A program made the translations under genes and the position numbers. Shown here piece after piece: positions 53,790 to 63,933 of a DNA stretch of 64,000 nt. Source of the stretch: Indolivaga macrotermitis (GTDB lineage: Bacteria; Bacteroidota; Bacteroidia; Bacteroidales; Dysgonomonadaceae); the NCBI RefSeq assembly GCF_900128985.1, contig NZ_FQUC01000008.1, positions 117,889-181,888 on the forward strand, in the 5' to 3' direction. Under the pieces are notes generated by a model. That model saw only the letters and a program-made list of their open reading frames with translations, made no database searches and was not told the origin of the DNA. The first letter of the stretch is position 1. Every line of letters begins with the position of its first letter.

Positions 53790-54572
53790 ATGAAGACCAA
53801 ACTGCTTTTATTAACAACACTAATGGTGTTATTTTTGGGGTCTTGTGTAACCCCCAAAGATACTAACCTATTGCAGGATATACCTAAAAATTATCCTATT
53901 GATGTCAATTTGAACAATGACTATAAAGTCATTCCCGGCGATCAGCTTGTATTAAAGATATTTACACTTGATGAAAGTATGCAGGAACTTTTCTCAGCCT
54001 ATATAGAAACCAAGTCAACCGGCATAGTATCAGCAAACACATCACAAAGAACAGATAATGTTCTGAACGTATATTCGGACGGAACTGTTAAAATACCATA
54101 TTTAGGCAATATACTAGTAGAAGGATATACAATACCAGAAATAAAGAAAATACTGGAAGATAAATTCACATCGTTTTCACCAAACCTAACCGTTGATGTA
54201 AACCTTCAAAACAGATATTTCTCGGTTCTGGGAAAAGCCGGACAAGGACGGGTCTCTATGCCGTTACACAAAATCAACATCTTTCAGGCATTGGCTCTGT
54301 CAGGACCTTTTGATAAATTTGGTGACAGGACAAGAGTCAAAATTATAAGACAAACCCCGAATGGAACAGAAGTAAAAACTTTTGATATCAGATCTAAAGA
54401 TATTGTTGACTCTGAATATTATTACATACAACCTAATGACGTTATATATGTGAGTGAAATGTCCAGAACATTCTTTGGACGAGTAACATCATTTACAGGA
54501 GTTCTTGGCCTTTTTGGTATTCTGGGTACTATAGTTGGAGCAGTAACTTTAATCAGCAGATTGACAAAATGA
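53790..54572 (+). CDS. Polysaccharide export lipoprotein (Wza-like), first copy
   Basis: A 260-aa protein. The signal peptide ends in a lipobox (LGSC, Cys19), MKTKLLLLTTLMVLFLGSC. The polysaccharide biosynthesis/export domain has VIPGDQLVLKIFTLDES, then a SLBB-like segment (FSVLGKAGQGRVSMPLHKIN) and a C-terminal TM (FTGVLGLFGILGTIVGAVTL). It would form the outer-membrane exit of a capsule or exopolysaccharide system. It overlaps the second copy by four bases. Confidence 0.88.
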   Translation: MKTKLLLLTTLMVLFLGSCVTPKDTNLLQDIPKNYPIDVNLNNDYKVIPGDQLVLKIFTLDESMQELFSAYIETKSTGIVSANTSQRTDNVLNVYSDGTVKIPYLGNILVEGYTIPEIKKILEDKFTSFSPNLTVDVNLQNRYFSVLGKAGQGRVSMPLHKINIFQALALSGPFDKFGDRTRVKIIRQTPNGTEVKTFDIRSKDIVDSEYYYIQPNDVIYVSEMSRTFFGRVTSFTGVLGLFGILGTIVGAVTLISRLTK

Positions 54573-55333
54573 AAACAATATATAAATACATAAACCTTTA
54601 TTTTCTTTTGGGATTAATTGTAACTATAGGTCTACTTAACAATTCTTGTACGTCTCCCAAAACAACTAATTTATTACAGGAAAAAACACCTGTTTATCCG
54701 GCGAAACCATATAAGGACTACAAACTGCAAATAAATGACGAAATCTATTGTTCTATCTTCACGAACAATAAAGATTTTACAGATGTTTTTAATGGAATAA
54801 TAAGCGCTGATGCAACAACCAGTTCATCCTATACAATTTATGATACAGGGAATATCACAGTCCCATTCTTTGGGGATATCCATCTATTAGGACAAAGTAT
54901 TCCTGAAGCTGAAGAAACGGTTCAAAACAAAATGCGTCAGGCAATACCTGATGCTCAGGTAAAAATATTTCTGAAAAACAATAAATACTATATAGTATCA
55001 GAAGGGAAGAATGGTACATATGATATATACAAAGACAATATGACAATCTTTCAGGCATTAGCTATTTCCGGTATTCCTGATAGTGATTACGAGACAGGGA
55101 AAGTGAAAATCATCCGCCAAGATGAAACTGGTAGGTCTATTGTCAAACAATTTGATTTAAGGTCAGAGTCCATTATTGAGTCTGAATTTTACTACATCAA
55201 ACCAAACGATTTAATCTACTATTCTACCAGTAAATCAGCGTTCTTCAGAATAACATCATTCCAATCACTGGTCTCAACTCTGTTAGCGCCAATATCTGTA
55301 GTATTAACAATCTTGGCCCTTAGAGTCAATTAA
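54569..55333 (+). CDS. Polysaccharide export lipoprotein (Wza-like), second copy
   Basis: A 254-aa paralogue of the preceding gene with a signal peptide ending in a lipobox (LNNSC, Cys27), a KTTNLLQE motif matching the DTNLLQD of the first, a poly-export domain (YKLQINDEIYCSIFTNNKDF) and a C-terminal TM. The two lipoproteins are probably tandem duplicates that have diverged; they may form a mixed or two-stage channel. Confidence 0.85.
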   Translation: MKTIYKYINLYFLLGLIVTIGLLNNSCTSPKTTNLLQEKTPVYPAKPYKDYKLQINDEIYCSIFTNNKDFTDVFNGIISADATTSSSYTIYDTGNITVPFFGDIHLLGQSIPEAEETVQNKMRQAIPDAQVKIFLKNNKYYIVSEGKNGTYDIYKDNMTIFQALAISGIPDSDYETGKVKIIRQDETGRSIVKQFDLRSESIIESEFYYIKPNDLIYYSTSKSAFFRITSFQSLVSTLLAPISVVLTILALRVN

Positions 55334-55361
55334 AATAAACCCGATCAATAAAGGGTAACTT

Positions 55362-57755
55362 ATGGAACAAAATATAAATACAACTAGACCCAATGATTAC
55401 GGAGCAGATCCGTATTTTGATGAGGTACAAGCCAAATCGAAGTTCTCTTTCGACTTTGTATTGTGGTTTTATCGTATATTGAAATACTGGTACTTATTTG
55501 TTCTATCACTCGCTTTATTCTTAGGATATGCCTATCTTAAAAATAAAAGCTGGACGCCACTATATCGTTCCGGAGCTGTACTTATGATGGAATCCAGAGG
55601 GAATTCGGGTGTAGCAATGGGTGCAGTACAACTAGGTAGTTTAGTTCAGAACTCTGTCAATCAGCAAATGATACTGAACTCATATGATATGGTTGTAAGA
55701 ACGGTTGCCAAGTTACCTCAGATGAGAGTCGATTACTTTCTAAAGACAAAATTCAAAACAGAGAATCTATATGGGGTGACTCCTATTACAATAGAAGCTA
55801 AATATGTTGCACCCAGTGCATATAGTATAGTCTTTGAAGTAGAACCCATAGACTCAGATAAGTGCCGTATATTTTATCCGGGCTCTGAGAATACCGCTCC
55901 ATTTTCGATGGAAGTGCCCTATAACCAATACGTGCAGGAATCTAGATTCTACATCAAGATAAATAAAACCGATAGATTTACACCTAATTTTACACCTTTC
56001 AGCTTTAGATTTATATCCAAAGAAGAATTAATAGGTCGTTATACAGGCCGTACATCCTCCGGCTATCAAAGAGAAGGGTCTTCTGCTTTAGCAATATCAA
56101 TCTACGGAACCAGCCCTGCTCAGGATGTTGATTTTCTCAAAGCTTTATTAAAAGAATTTGAAGAATACAACCTCACCTTAAAGAATGAAGCTGCAGATAG
56201 GACTATAGCATTTATTGACCGGCAGATGACGTTGATATCCGACTCTTTGGAACAATCAGAACAGACATTCAAGACATTCCAGGATGAAACCGGGCTTTAT
56301 CGAATACAAGGAGGTGATCAAAGAGCAGACAGAGATGCTGTTCTTCAAGGAATTGCAGAAAACAAGGCGCAGGAAGAACTTATCCTCAGATTAACTGATG
56401 AAATCAACAACTCAATATTAAGTAATACAGAGTTGATCGATCCTAGTGCATTCGGAATCAGTGATACAAAATTGTCTCAATCAGTAGGTGAATATAATAA
56501 GATAGTAAAAAAACTGGCAAGTATGGGAGAAGCTCATCCATTGTATGCTAAAAGCGAACAATCGATGAATAATCTGCGGATAAAAATACTTGAAGACTTA
56601 CGGAATGCACAGGATAAAGTTCAGGAGAAAAAAGAAAACTTAAACTCAAGACTGGCTAGTGTGGAATCCGAAATGTCTACTTTACCTGCTCAGGAAAGAG
56701 AATATGCCAGATATGAAAAACGGTATCAGGTAAATGATGCTTACTACACATACCTCCGTAATAAAAGGTATGAGGCTACAATACAAAAAGCATCTAATAT
56801 CCCTGACAACTTTGTATTGGAAGAACCACGTCAATTAGGAGGTCCGGTAAATGGAGATGAAAAGAAAAAAACATATACTTTCTATCTTGCCATAGGACTA
56901 GCTATACCGTTGATTTTTGTAATCTGTAAAGAAGAATTATTCAACTATGCCATCTCAACAAAAGAAGATTGCGAGCGTTTATCAGGACTCCCTGTTATAG
57001 GTACGATCGAAAACATCTCCAAAAAGATGTCATCGAACAGTACTACTCTTGTAAAGAACTTCCCAAAATCGAGTTTTGCCGAGTCATTCCGTAATATGAG
57101 GATCCGGTTAGAGTATATGGCACAGAAAGAAACCGGAATCTCGGTTTTGGTAACTTCTGCCGAGCCCGGAGATGGTAAAACATTTATTGCAGGAAATATT
57201 GCTTCGGTATATCAACTAACAGGCCGTAGGGTTGTGCTAATCGACTTCGACTTACGTCGTCCGTCGGTAGCCAAACTCCTTAACCTGCAAAGTAAAAAAG
57301 GCGTATCAAACTTTCTTATCGGACAGGTATCATTAGATGAGATCACAGTTACCCATCCTGAATACGAATTCGATGTTATAACAGCAGGAACACTCCCTCC
57401 TAATCCGAGTGAGTTGATAAAGACAAAAAAGACTAAAGACCTCATCGAGTATCTTAAAACCAAGTATGACTATGTGGTTGTAGACTGTAGTCCGATTGGG
57501 CTTGTATCCGATGCATATATTTTATCTAAATATGTAGATACATCACTCTTCGTGGTAAGAAGGGCTAAAACCAATAAAGCTTTCTTCAAGAGCGTAGTCA
57601 ACCAGATGCGAAACGACGGTTTAGATCATGTTGCAATAGTATTTAATGATGTGAAAGGCCGCGAAGGATATTATGGAACTTCGAGATACTACGGAGATAA
57701 ATCATACTATCTGAAACGGAACTCGTATTACCATGACGATTATTTCGAAAAATAA
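55362..57755 (+). CDS. Wzc-like polysaccharide co-polymerase and tyrosine autokinase
   Basis: A 797-aa protein. The N-terminal Wzz domain has TM1 (YWYLFVLSLALFLGYAYL), then a long periplasmic coiled-coil with GNVR-type ending, TM2 (TYTFYLAIGLAIPLIFVI), and a cytoplasmic BY-kinase with Walker A SAEPGDGKTFIAGN, Walker A' VVLIDFDLRRPSVAK and Walker B DYVVVDCSPIGLVSD. The C-terminal tail is a Tyr cluster (GYYGTSRYYGDKSYYLKRNS), the autophosphorylation site. It controls polysaccharide chain length with the export lipoproteins upstream; no Wzy or glycosyltransferases are in the window. Confidence 0.93.
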   Translation: MEQNINTTRPNDYGADPYFDEVQAKSKFSFDFVLWFYRILKYWYLFVLSLALFLGYAYLKNKSWTPLYRSGAVLMMESRGNSGVAMGAVQLGSLVQNSVNQQMILNSYDMVVRTVAKLPQMRVDYFLKTKFKTENLYGVTPITIEAKYVAPSAYSIVFEVEPIDSDKCRIFYPGSENTAPFSMEVPYNQYVQESRFYIKINKTDRFTPNFTPFSFRFISKEELIGRYTGRTSSGYQREGSSALAISIYGTSPAQDVDFLKALLKEFEEYNLTLKNEAADRTIAFIDRQMTLISDSLEQSEQTFKTFQDETGLYRIQGGDQRADRDAVLQGIAENKAQEELILRLTDEINNSILSNTELIDPSAFGISDTKLSQSVGEYNKIVKKLASMGEAHPLYAKSEQSMNNLRIKILEDLRNAQDKVQEKKENLNSRLASVESEMSTLPAQEREYARYEKRYQVNDAYYTYLRNKRYEATIQKASNIPDNFVLEEPRQLGGPVNGDEKKKTYTFYLAIGLAIPLIFVICKEELFNYAISTKEDCERLSGLPVIGTIENISKKMSSNSTTLVKNFPKSSFAESFRNMRIRLEYMAQKETGISVLVTSAEPGDGKTFIAGNIASVYQLTGRRVVLIDFDLRRPSVAKLLNLQSKKGVSNFLIGQVSLDEITVTHPEYEFDVITAGTLPPNPSELIKTKKTKDLIEYLKTKYDYVVVDCSPIGLVSDAYILSKYVDTSLFVVRRAKTNKAFFKSVVNQMRNDGLDHVAIVFNDVKGREGYYGTSRYYGDKSYYLKRNSYYHDDYFEK

Positions 57756-57767
57756 AAAAATCTATAA

Positions 57768-57799
57768 AAAGAGGGACATAAAATGTTCCTCTTTGTTTT
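57768..57799 (+). terminator. Terminator after the wzc-like gene
   Basis: AAAGAGGGACAT (57768-57779) pairs with ATGTTCCTCTTT (57783-57794) with one G-U pair and a three-base loop, then GTTTTT. It overlaps the -33 box of the next promoter. Confidence 0.75.
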
Positions 57800-57824
57800 T
57801 CTAATACTAGATTTCATATATTTG
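57792..57824 (+). promoter_or_regulatory. Promoter of the TPR gene
   Basis: TTTG (57792-57795), a 21-base spacer and TATATTTG (57817-57824) match the Bacteroidetes -33/-7 pattern. The leader to the GTG start is about 108 bases. Confidence 0.6.
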
Positions 57825-57932
57825 CCCCTGATAAATAAACATTAAGCAACGAGTATCCTTAATAAAAAATAGTAAGACATACTTCAGCTTAAAGATGAAT
57901 ACTATCCAAAGCGGCTAAATATTATAGTTATT

Positions 57933-60002
57933 GTGAAAAAATACCTCATTCTTCTGCTAACAGCATTAAACTCAATTGTTCTTTCGGCACAGATAAACAC
58001 CGAAAGAGTTACCCTGATTGGACGTAATGCCTTATATTTCGAAGATTATGTACTAGCAATACAATACTTCAATCAGGTAATCAAAGCGAAACCTTATTTG
58101 GCCGAACCCTATTACTACAGGGCAATAGCTAAGTTCTATCTCGACGATTTTAAAGGCGCCGAAGATGACTGCACACTATGTATAGACAAAAATCCGTTCT
58201 ATATAAATGCTTTCCAGTTGCGGGCCGATGCCAGACAAAGCCAAAAGAATTATGACGGAGCATTAGAAGATTATACAGCCAGCCTGAAAAACAATCCTAC
58301 AGATAAATTCATATTGATAAATCTGGGAATTGTTAATATCGAAAAGAAAGATTTTGATGCTGCGGAGAGCTATCTGGACCAGCTGGTAACCCTTAACCCT
58401 AACTATACACAAGGTATATTGACGCGGGGAAGTCTGTATCTCGAAAAAGGCGATACTATCAAAGCTCTAGAGGATTATAATCTGGCAATAGAAAAAGACA
58501 AATACTTTGCACCTTCTTATTCTATGAGAGCAGGTGTTAATCTGGCTCAGAAGAAATATGACGAAGCTTTAGCCGATTACGACGAAGCGATCAAGTTAGA
58601 TCCGCTATCAACAGGCAGCTATATAAACAGAGGGCTTACCAAGTATTACAAAAATGACTTACGAGGCTCTATGGCCGACTATGACCATGTAATAGAATTA
58701 GATCCCAGCAACTTGCTCGCCCGGTTCAACAGGGCATTATTACGCGCACAGGTAGGAGATAACAATAGAGCCATCTCCGATTTTGATTTCGTAATCAGCA
58801 ATGAACCCGAAAATTATATAGCCTATATGAACCGTGCTATGCTCCGGAACGAAATAGGTGATATGAGAGGAGCACTCTCCGACTTAGATATTGTACTTAC
58901 CGAACATCCCGACTTCTATCAGGGATATTACTTTAAGTCGGAAATAAAAAGGAAGTTGAACAACCTCAAAGACGCAGAGCAAGACTATCTGCTTGCACGC
59001 AGAATAGAGGAAAAGACAAAACGTGATGTATTATCCGGAAAGGAAAGTAAAAAAGACGATGATAAAACCAGAGAAAGTTCTGACAAAACAATCGACAAAT
59101 TTAACTTACTGGTTGTAGCCGATAAGGAAGAAGAAGCAAAGAGCAAATACAACAGCGAAGTCAGAGGAAAGATACAGAACAAACAAGTAAATATAGAATT
59201 GGAACCGACTTTCATAGTTTCTTATTATGAAAAGCCAACCGAGATTCAAAAATACACCCATTATAACAAAGAAGTTGAATCTATTAACAAGCAAGGTGTA
59301 TTGAGCAGGAAATTACTCATTACTAATCAGGAAGCACCGCTCGACAGCACACAAGTCGGCATACACTTCGGATCTATAAATGAGTACTCAAAACTGATAG
59401 CCGAGCAACCCGAAAATACGCTTTACCATTTTGGACGGGCACTCGATAACATTCTGGTACAGGACTTTGCCAGCGCTATCGAAGACCTTAACAAAGCAAT
59501 TGCAATAGATCCGAAATTTACTTTAGCATACTTTAATCTGGCTGTTGCATATACTAAGCAGTTAAAATCAAAGGAGCTTTTACCTGAACTATATTCTCAG
59601 AACAACAGTTCGGAGCTAAGCATCAATATGCAACTGGGAGGTAACAAAACAGTGAAGGCAGGTAATACCGGACAAGAAGTAAATATAAAAACGATTAACT
59701 CCAAATTCGAATACGAGTCGGCTTTGAATAATTACGGCAAAGTAATCGAATTATCTCCCGACTTTGTTTATGCCTACTATAACAGAGCCGAGATGAAAGC
59801 CATGCAGAACGATTATCGTGCCGCCATTCTCGACTATAATGAAGCAATTAAACGGAGCAATGATTTTGCCGAAGCTTACTTCAACAGAGGATTGTGCCGG
59901 TTGAGAATAAAAGATACTGAAAGAGGCTTGGACGATCTACGTAAAGCAGGAGAACTTGGCATTATCAATGCATACAGCATTATCAAGCGAATGACCGAAT
60001 AA
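57933..60002 (+). CDS. TPR-repeat protein (secreted)
   Basis: A 689-aa protein with a GTG start (no in-frame ATG fits before the signal peptide). The signal peptide is MKKYLILLLTALNSIVLSAQ. About ten TPR units follow in residues 25-350, then a charged linker with Lys/Asp-rich (KESKKDDDKTRESSDKTIDK) and a second TPR block (about 485-689). It probably acts as a scaffold for periplasmic or outer-membrane assembly. No partner is evident; it starts its own transcript. Confidence 0.8.
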   Translation: MKKYLILLLTALNSIVLSAQINTERVTLIGRNALYFEDYVLAIQYFNQVIKAKPYLAEPYYYRAIAKFYLDDFKGAEDDCTLCIDKNPFYINAFQLRADARQSQKNYDGALEDYTASLKNNPTDKFILINLGIVNIEKKDFDAAESYLDQLVTLNPNYTQGILTRGSLYLEKGDTIKALEDYNLAIEKDKYFAPSYSMRAGVNLAQKKYDEALADYDEAIKLDPLSTGSYINRGLTKYYKNDLRGSMADYDHVIELDPSNLLARFNRALLRAQVGDNNRAISDFDFVISNEPENYIAYMNRAMLRNEIGDMRGALSDLDIVLTEHPDFYQGYYFKSEIKRKLNNLKDAEQDYLLARRIEEKTKRDVLSGKESKKDDDKTRESSDKTIDKFNLLVVADKEEEAKSKYNSEVRGKIQNKQVNIELEPTFIVSYYEKPTEIQKYTHYNKEVESINKQGVLSRKLLITNQEAPLDSTQVGIHFGSINEYSKLIAEQPENTLYHFGRALDNILVQDFASAIEDLNKAIAIDPKFTLAYFNLAVAYTKQLKSKELLPELYSQNNSSELSINMQLGGNKTVKAGNTGQEVNIKTINSKFEYESALNNYGKVIELSPDFVYAYYNRAEMKAMQNDYRAAILDYNEAIKRSNDFAEAYFNRGLCRLRIKDTERGLDDLRKAGELGIINAYSIIKRMTE

Positions 60003-60014
60003 GAATGGACACCT

Positions 60015-60362
60015 ATGATAGATAACGGAGGTATTTATCAAGTAAAGATGTTAACCAGATACACTCTTATCTCTGTATTCTCGTTCATACTAGCAGGTAT
60101 CAGTTCTATTTTTCTGGCCAGAGGTACTTTTACCACCCGTCCGGAAGTCATCAATCAAATGTACCCCGACAGGTATCTCATAATCGGAGCCACTATACTC
60201 ACGCCCATCTTCTTCATCTGTGGATGGGCAACCTATACATACGGAAGAAGATTCGGAAAGATGACTCTTCCCCTCATTTTAGGGATGCTCAGCATCCCCG
60301 GGTTCATACTCTTCTATCTCCTATGGGGTTTACAGGCTTGCCTTGCCATGATAAATTCTTAG
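60015..60362 (+). CDS. Small membrane protein
   Basis: A 115-aa protein with three hydrophobic segments (ISVFSFILAGISSIFLARGT, YLIIGATILTPIFFICGWAT, LPLILGMLSIPGFILFYLLW). No known motif. It starts 12 bases after the TPR gene's stop, so it is probably co-transcribed. An ATG at 60048 could be an internal alternative start. The function is unknown. Confidence 0.65.
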   Translation: MIDNGGIYQVKMLTRYTLISVFSFILAGISSIFLARGTFTTRPEVINQMYPDRYLIIGATILTPIFFICGWATYTYGRRFGKMTLPLILGMLSIPGFILFYLLWGLQACLAMINS

Positions 60363-60404
60363 AAACAAGACTTCCCTAAAAATTTATCCGTTACAAATGC
60401 CTGC

Positions 60405-60427
60405 AATTACATAAATTGTGTAATTTT
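60405..60427 (+). terminator. Weak hairpin before thrS
   Basis: AATTACA (60405-60411) and TGTAATT (60419-60425) close a seven-base loop, followed by TT. This is a possible terminator of the small membrane gene or a thrS leader structure. No T-box elements were recognised. Confidence 0.4.
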
Positions 60428-60487
60428 ACGGTCTTAAAATTTCATTATTATCTTCACTTGTAAGAAGGTAAATAAAACAATAGACAA

Positions 60488-62434
60488 ATGATTAAAATTA
60501 CATTTCCGGATGGTTCGGTAAGAGAGTTCCCTAAAGGAACAACCTCAATGCAAATTGCAGAAAGCATTAGTTCGAGATTAGCTCAGGAAGTTATAGCTTC
60601 AAGCGTAAACGGGCAAACATGGGACTTAACGCGCCCTATTGACGAAGACTCTACTGTAAGCTTACTTAAATGGGACGACGAAGAAGGCAAACATGCTTAC
60701 TGGCACTCATCGGCACACCTTATGGCCGAAGCCGTACAGGAGTTGTATCCTCATGCAAAATTCGGAATAGGTCCTGCCATAGAAAATGGATTTTACTATG
60801 ATATAGACTTCGGTGACACACCCGTCAAAGATGCAGATTTCCCTGCGATCGAGAAGAAGATGAAGGAGCTTATTGCCAACAAAGAAGCAATTGTCCGCAA
60901 GAGCATATCAAAATCAGATGCTTTAAAAATGTTCGGTGAACGTAACGAAGGCTACAAAGTTGAGTTGATCAACGATCTTGCCGACGGAACTATCACCACA
61001 TACACACAAGGATCATTTACCGACCTTTGTCGTGGGCCACACTTGCCCAATACATCATATATCAAAGCGGTAAAAATACTCAGCGCCGCCGGTGCTTACT
61101 GGCGTGGTGACGAAAAACGTAAACAATTGACCCGCTTATACGGTATCACATTCCCAAAACAAAAGATGCTGGACGACTACCTGACTCTTTTGGAAGAAGC
61201 CAAAAAGCGTGACCACCGTAAGATAGGTAAAGAACTGGAACTGTTCGCATTCTCACAGAATGTAGGACAAGGACTTCCATTGTGGTTGCCAAGAGGAACC
61301 CAATTACGCCTCCGTCTTGAAGACTTCTTGAAAAAAATTCAAAAACAGTTCGACTACGATCAGGTTATGACTCCACATATCGGAGCAAAACAATTGTATG
61401 TTACATCGGGGCACTATGCAAAATATGGAAAAGACTCTTTCCAGCCTATCCATACACCTGAAGAAAACGAAGAGTTTCTGCTTAAACCAATGAACTGTCC
61501 TCACCACTGTGAGATATATAAAGTTATACCACGGTCGTACAAAGACCTTCCGCTTCGCCTTGCCGAATTCGGAACAGTATACCGTTACGAACAAAGCGGC
61601 GAGTTACACGGATTGACACGGGTTCGCGGATTTACTCAGGATGATGCACATATCTTCTGTACTCCCGACCAGTTAAAAGCTGAGTTTCTGAAAGTTGTCG
61701 ATATTATCTTTATCATATTCAAGGCGCTGGATTTCGAGAACTTCGAAGCCCAGATCTCATTAAGAGACCCCGAAAATAAAGAGAAGTATATCGGATCGGA
61801 AGAAAACTGGCAAAAAGCCGAAGCTGCTATTATTGAAGCATGTCAGGAAAAAGGACTTCCGGCAAGAATAGAACTTGGCGAAGCCGCATTCTATGGACCC
61901 AAGCTCGACTTTATGGTCAAAGATGCACTCGGTCGTCGTTGGCAGTTGGGAACTATACAGGTGGACTATAACCTACCCGAACGTTTCGGCTTGGAATACA
62001 CCGGAGCCGATAATCAAAAACACTGCCCTGTTATGATTCACCGAGCACCTTTCGGCTCTATGGAACGCTTTATCGCAGTTCTTATAGAGCACACAGCTGG
62101 TAAATTCCCGCTTTGGCTGACTCCCGACCAGGTTGTAATTATGCCTATCAGTGAGAAATTCAACGACTATGCACATCGTGTAGCTGCATTCCTCAAAAGG
62201 CGTGATATCCGTACTCTGATTGATGACCGTAACGAAAAAATCGGCAGAAAAATCAGGGATAACGAATTAAAAAGAATCCCTTATTTGCTCGTTGTCGGAG
62301 AGAAAGAAGCAGAAAGTGAAGAAGTTTCGGTAAGAAAACAGGGTGAAGGTGATAAAGGTTCGATGAAAATTACTACCTTTGCCGATCAAATTGCAGAAGA
62401 AGCAGAGAAAATGATGAACGCCTGGAATAAATAA
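60488..62434 (+). CDS. thrS: Threonyl-tRNA synthetase
   Basis: A 648-aa class II synthetase. The TGS domain is first ([20 protein letters not shown]), then the editing domain ([24 protein letters not shown] region: [11 protein letters not shown]), and the catalytic core with [15 protein letters not shown] (zinc Cys), [30 protein letters not shown], then the anticodon-binding domain. It leads the thrS-infC-rpmI-rplT translation cluster, the arrangement conserved in many bacteria. Confidence 0.97.
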   Translation: MIKITFPDGSVREFPKGTTSMQIAESISSRLAQEVIASSVNGQTWDLTRPIDEDSTVSLLKWDDEEGKHAYWHSSAHLMAEAVQELYPHAKFGIGPAIENGFYYDIDFGDTPVKDADFPAIEKKMKELIANKEAIVRKSISKSDALKMFGERNEGYKVELINDLADGTITTYTQGSFTDLCRGPHLPNTSYIKAVKILSAAGAYWRGDEKRKQLTRLYGITFPKQKMLDDYLTLLEEAKKRDHRKIGKELELFAFSQNVGQGLPLWLPRGTQLRLRLEDFLKKIQKQFDYDQVMTPHIGAKQLYVTSGHYAKYGKDSFQPIHTPEENEEFLLKPMNCPHHCEIYKVIPRSYKDLPLRLAEFGTVYRYEQSGELHGLTRVRGFTQDDAHIFCTPDQLKAEFLKVVDIIFIIFKALDFENFEAQISLRDPENKEKYIGSEENWQKAEAAIIEACQEKGLPARIELGEAAFYGPKLDFMVKDALGRRWQLGTIQVDYNLPERFGLEYTGADNQKHCPVMIHRAPFGSMERFIAVLIEHTAGKFPLWLTPDQVVIMPISEKFNDYAHRVAAFLKRRDIRTLIDDRNEKIGRKIRDNELKRIPYLLVVGEKEAESEEVSVRKQGEGDKGSMKITTFADQIAEEAEKMMNAWNK

Positions 62435-62535
62435 AGGTTGTAAAACTGTATCAAGAAAGGCTTTCGTCTTACAAAAAATAGATAATCAATTTAATAGACA
62501 ATTAAAAAAACAGAAAATAGGTATATAATTTTTGA

Positions 62536-63174
62536 ATGAGGAATAACAGAATCAATAACAACAAAAAAGAGGAACTTCACAGAATTAATGAAAAAATTCG
62601 TGTCCCTCAAGTTCGATTAGTCGGCGAAAATGTAGAGCAAGGAGTATATTCAACACACGATGCACTTAAACTTGCCGATGAAAAAGGTCTCGACCTGGTA
62701 GAGATTTCCCCAAATGCCGATCCTCCTGTTTGTCGTATTACTGATTATCAGAAATTTTTGTATCAACAAAAGAAAAAGCTGAAAGAACAAAAAGCCAAAT
62801 CGGTAAAAGTAGTCGTTAAGGAGATTCGTTTCGGACCTCAAACCGATGACCACGATTTCAACTTCAAGCTGAAACATGCAAAATCATTCCTTGAAGAAGG
62901 TTCGAAAGTAAAAGCTTACGTATTTTTCAAAGGTCGCTCAATTCTGTTTAAGGAACAGGGAGAAGTTCTTCTTCTTCGTTTTGCTACCGAATTGGAAGAT
63001 TTTGCGAAGGTAGACCAGTTGCCACAATTGGAAGGTAAAAAAATGATCATTATGCTATCTCCAAAAAAACAACCGGTAAAAGCTGTGGCACCGAAGGCAC
63101 ACGAAGAAAAAGCGTCTAAAGCTGCTAAAGAAGAGCCACAAGCTCAGGAAGAAGAAAATACTCAGGAAGCTTAA
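62536..63174 (+). CDS. infC: Translation initiation factor IF-3
   Basis: A 212-aa protein starting at an ATG (62536), not the AUU-type start of enterobacterial infC. The IF3-N domain has [20 protein letters not shown] and [20 protein letters not shown]; the IF3-C domain follows. The last about 40 residues ([20 protein letters not shown]) are a charged extension beyond the usual IF3 end. It binds the 30S subunit and checks initiation codon pairing. Confidence 0.96.
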   Translation: MRNNRINNNKKEELHRINEKIRVPQVRLVGENVEQGVYSTHDALKLADEKGLDLVEISPNADPPVCRITDYQKFLYQQKKKLKEQKAKSVKVVVKEIRFGPQTDDHDFNFKLKHAKSFLEEGSKVKAYVFFKGRSILFKEQGEVLLLRFATELEDFAKVDQLPQLEGKKMIIMLSPKKQPVKAVAPKAHEEKASKAAKEEPQAQEEENTQEA

Positions 63175-63231
63175 GAGAAACTAACTACGAAAGTAGTCTG
63201 TATTAAATATTAAAAACAAAGTATTAACAAG

Positions 63232-63429
63232 ATGCCAAAAATGAAGACTAATTCCGGTGCCAAAAAAAGGTTCAGCCTTACCGGATCAGGAAAAATCAAA
63301 AGAAAACATGCTTTCAAAAGTCACATCTTGACTAAGAAAACTAAAAAACAGAAAAGAAACTTAACTCACACCGGTACAGTACATACCTCTGATGTGAAGA
63401 ATGTTAAGCAATTGCTTGCATTAAAGTAA
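63232..63429 (+). CDS. rpmI: Ribosomal protein L35
   Basis: A 65-aa basic ribosomal protein: [48 protein letters not shown]. It is complete in length and composition. It lies between infC and rplT, as expected. Confidence 0.97.
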   Translation: MPKMKTNSGAKKRFSLTGSGKIKRKHAFKSHILTKKTKKQKRNLTHTGTVHTSDVKNVKQLLALK

Positions 63430-63547
63430 ATTTTTCGAACTAAACAGTTTTCTTAAAGCAAAATTTGATTTATTAACAGGATGTATGCCATAAAGTGTTC
63501 TTAAAAAACAAAAGGAGAACCGCTAACATTCAAAACATCTTACAATT

Positions 63548-63892
63548 ATGCCAAGATCGGTCAATCATGTTGCGTCACGCAACCGCAGAAAAAAAGTATT
63601 AAAATTAACAAGAGGCTATTACGGAGCACGCAAAAACGTATGGACAGTTGCCAAGAACACTTGGGAAAAAGGTCTTACTTATGCATTCCGCGACCGTCGT
63701 GCTAAAAAACGTAACTTCCGTGCACTTTGGATACAACGTATCAATGCTGCTGCACGTCTTGAAGGATTGTCTTATTCTCGTCTTATGGGTGCCCTTCACA
63801 AAAACGGAATCGAGATCAACCGCAAAGTTCTTGCTGACCTTGCAATGAATCATCCGGAAGCATTCAAAGCTATCGTAGACAAAGTGAAATAA
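63548..63892 (+). CDS. rplT: Ribosomal protein L20
   Basis: A 114-aa protein beginning [20 protein letters not shown] with [16 protein letters not shown] and [20 protein letters not shown], both typical L20 segments. It binds 23S rRNA and helps ribosome assembly. In some bacteria L20 represses this operon through infC or rpmI mRNA; no such leader is identified here. An IS3-type element lies immediately downstream. Confidence 0.97.
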   Translation: MPRSVNHVASRNRRKKVLKLTRGYYGARKNVWTVAKNTWEKGLTYAFRDRRAKKRNFRALWIQRINAAARLEGLSYSRLMGALHKNGIEINRKVLADLAMNHPEAFKAIVDKVK

Positions 63893-63896
63893 ATTT

Positions 63897-63933
63897 CACT
63901 TCAAAATAAAAAGCCGGTCAGAATTTTGAAGTG
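63897..63933. repeat. 11-base inverted repeat spanning the IS junction
   Basis: CACTTCAAAAT (63897-63907) and ATTTTGAAGTG (63923-63933) are perfect inverted copies. A second palindrome, AAGTGAAAT/ATTTCACTT (63882-63901), overlaps the rplT stop. The right arm overlaps the IS end, so the structure is either part of the rplT terminator or a chance effect of the insertion. Confidence 0.5.
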
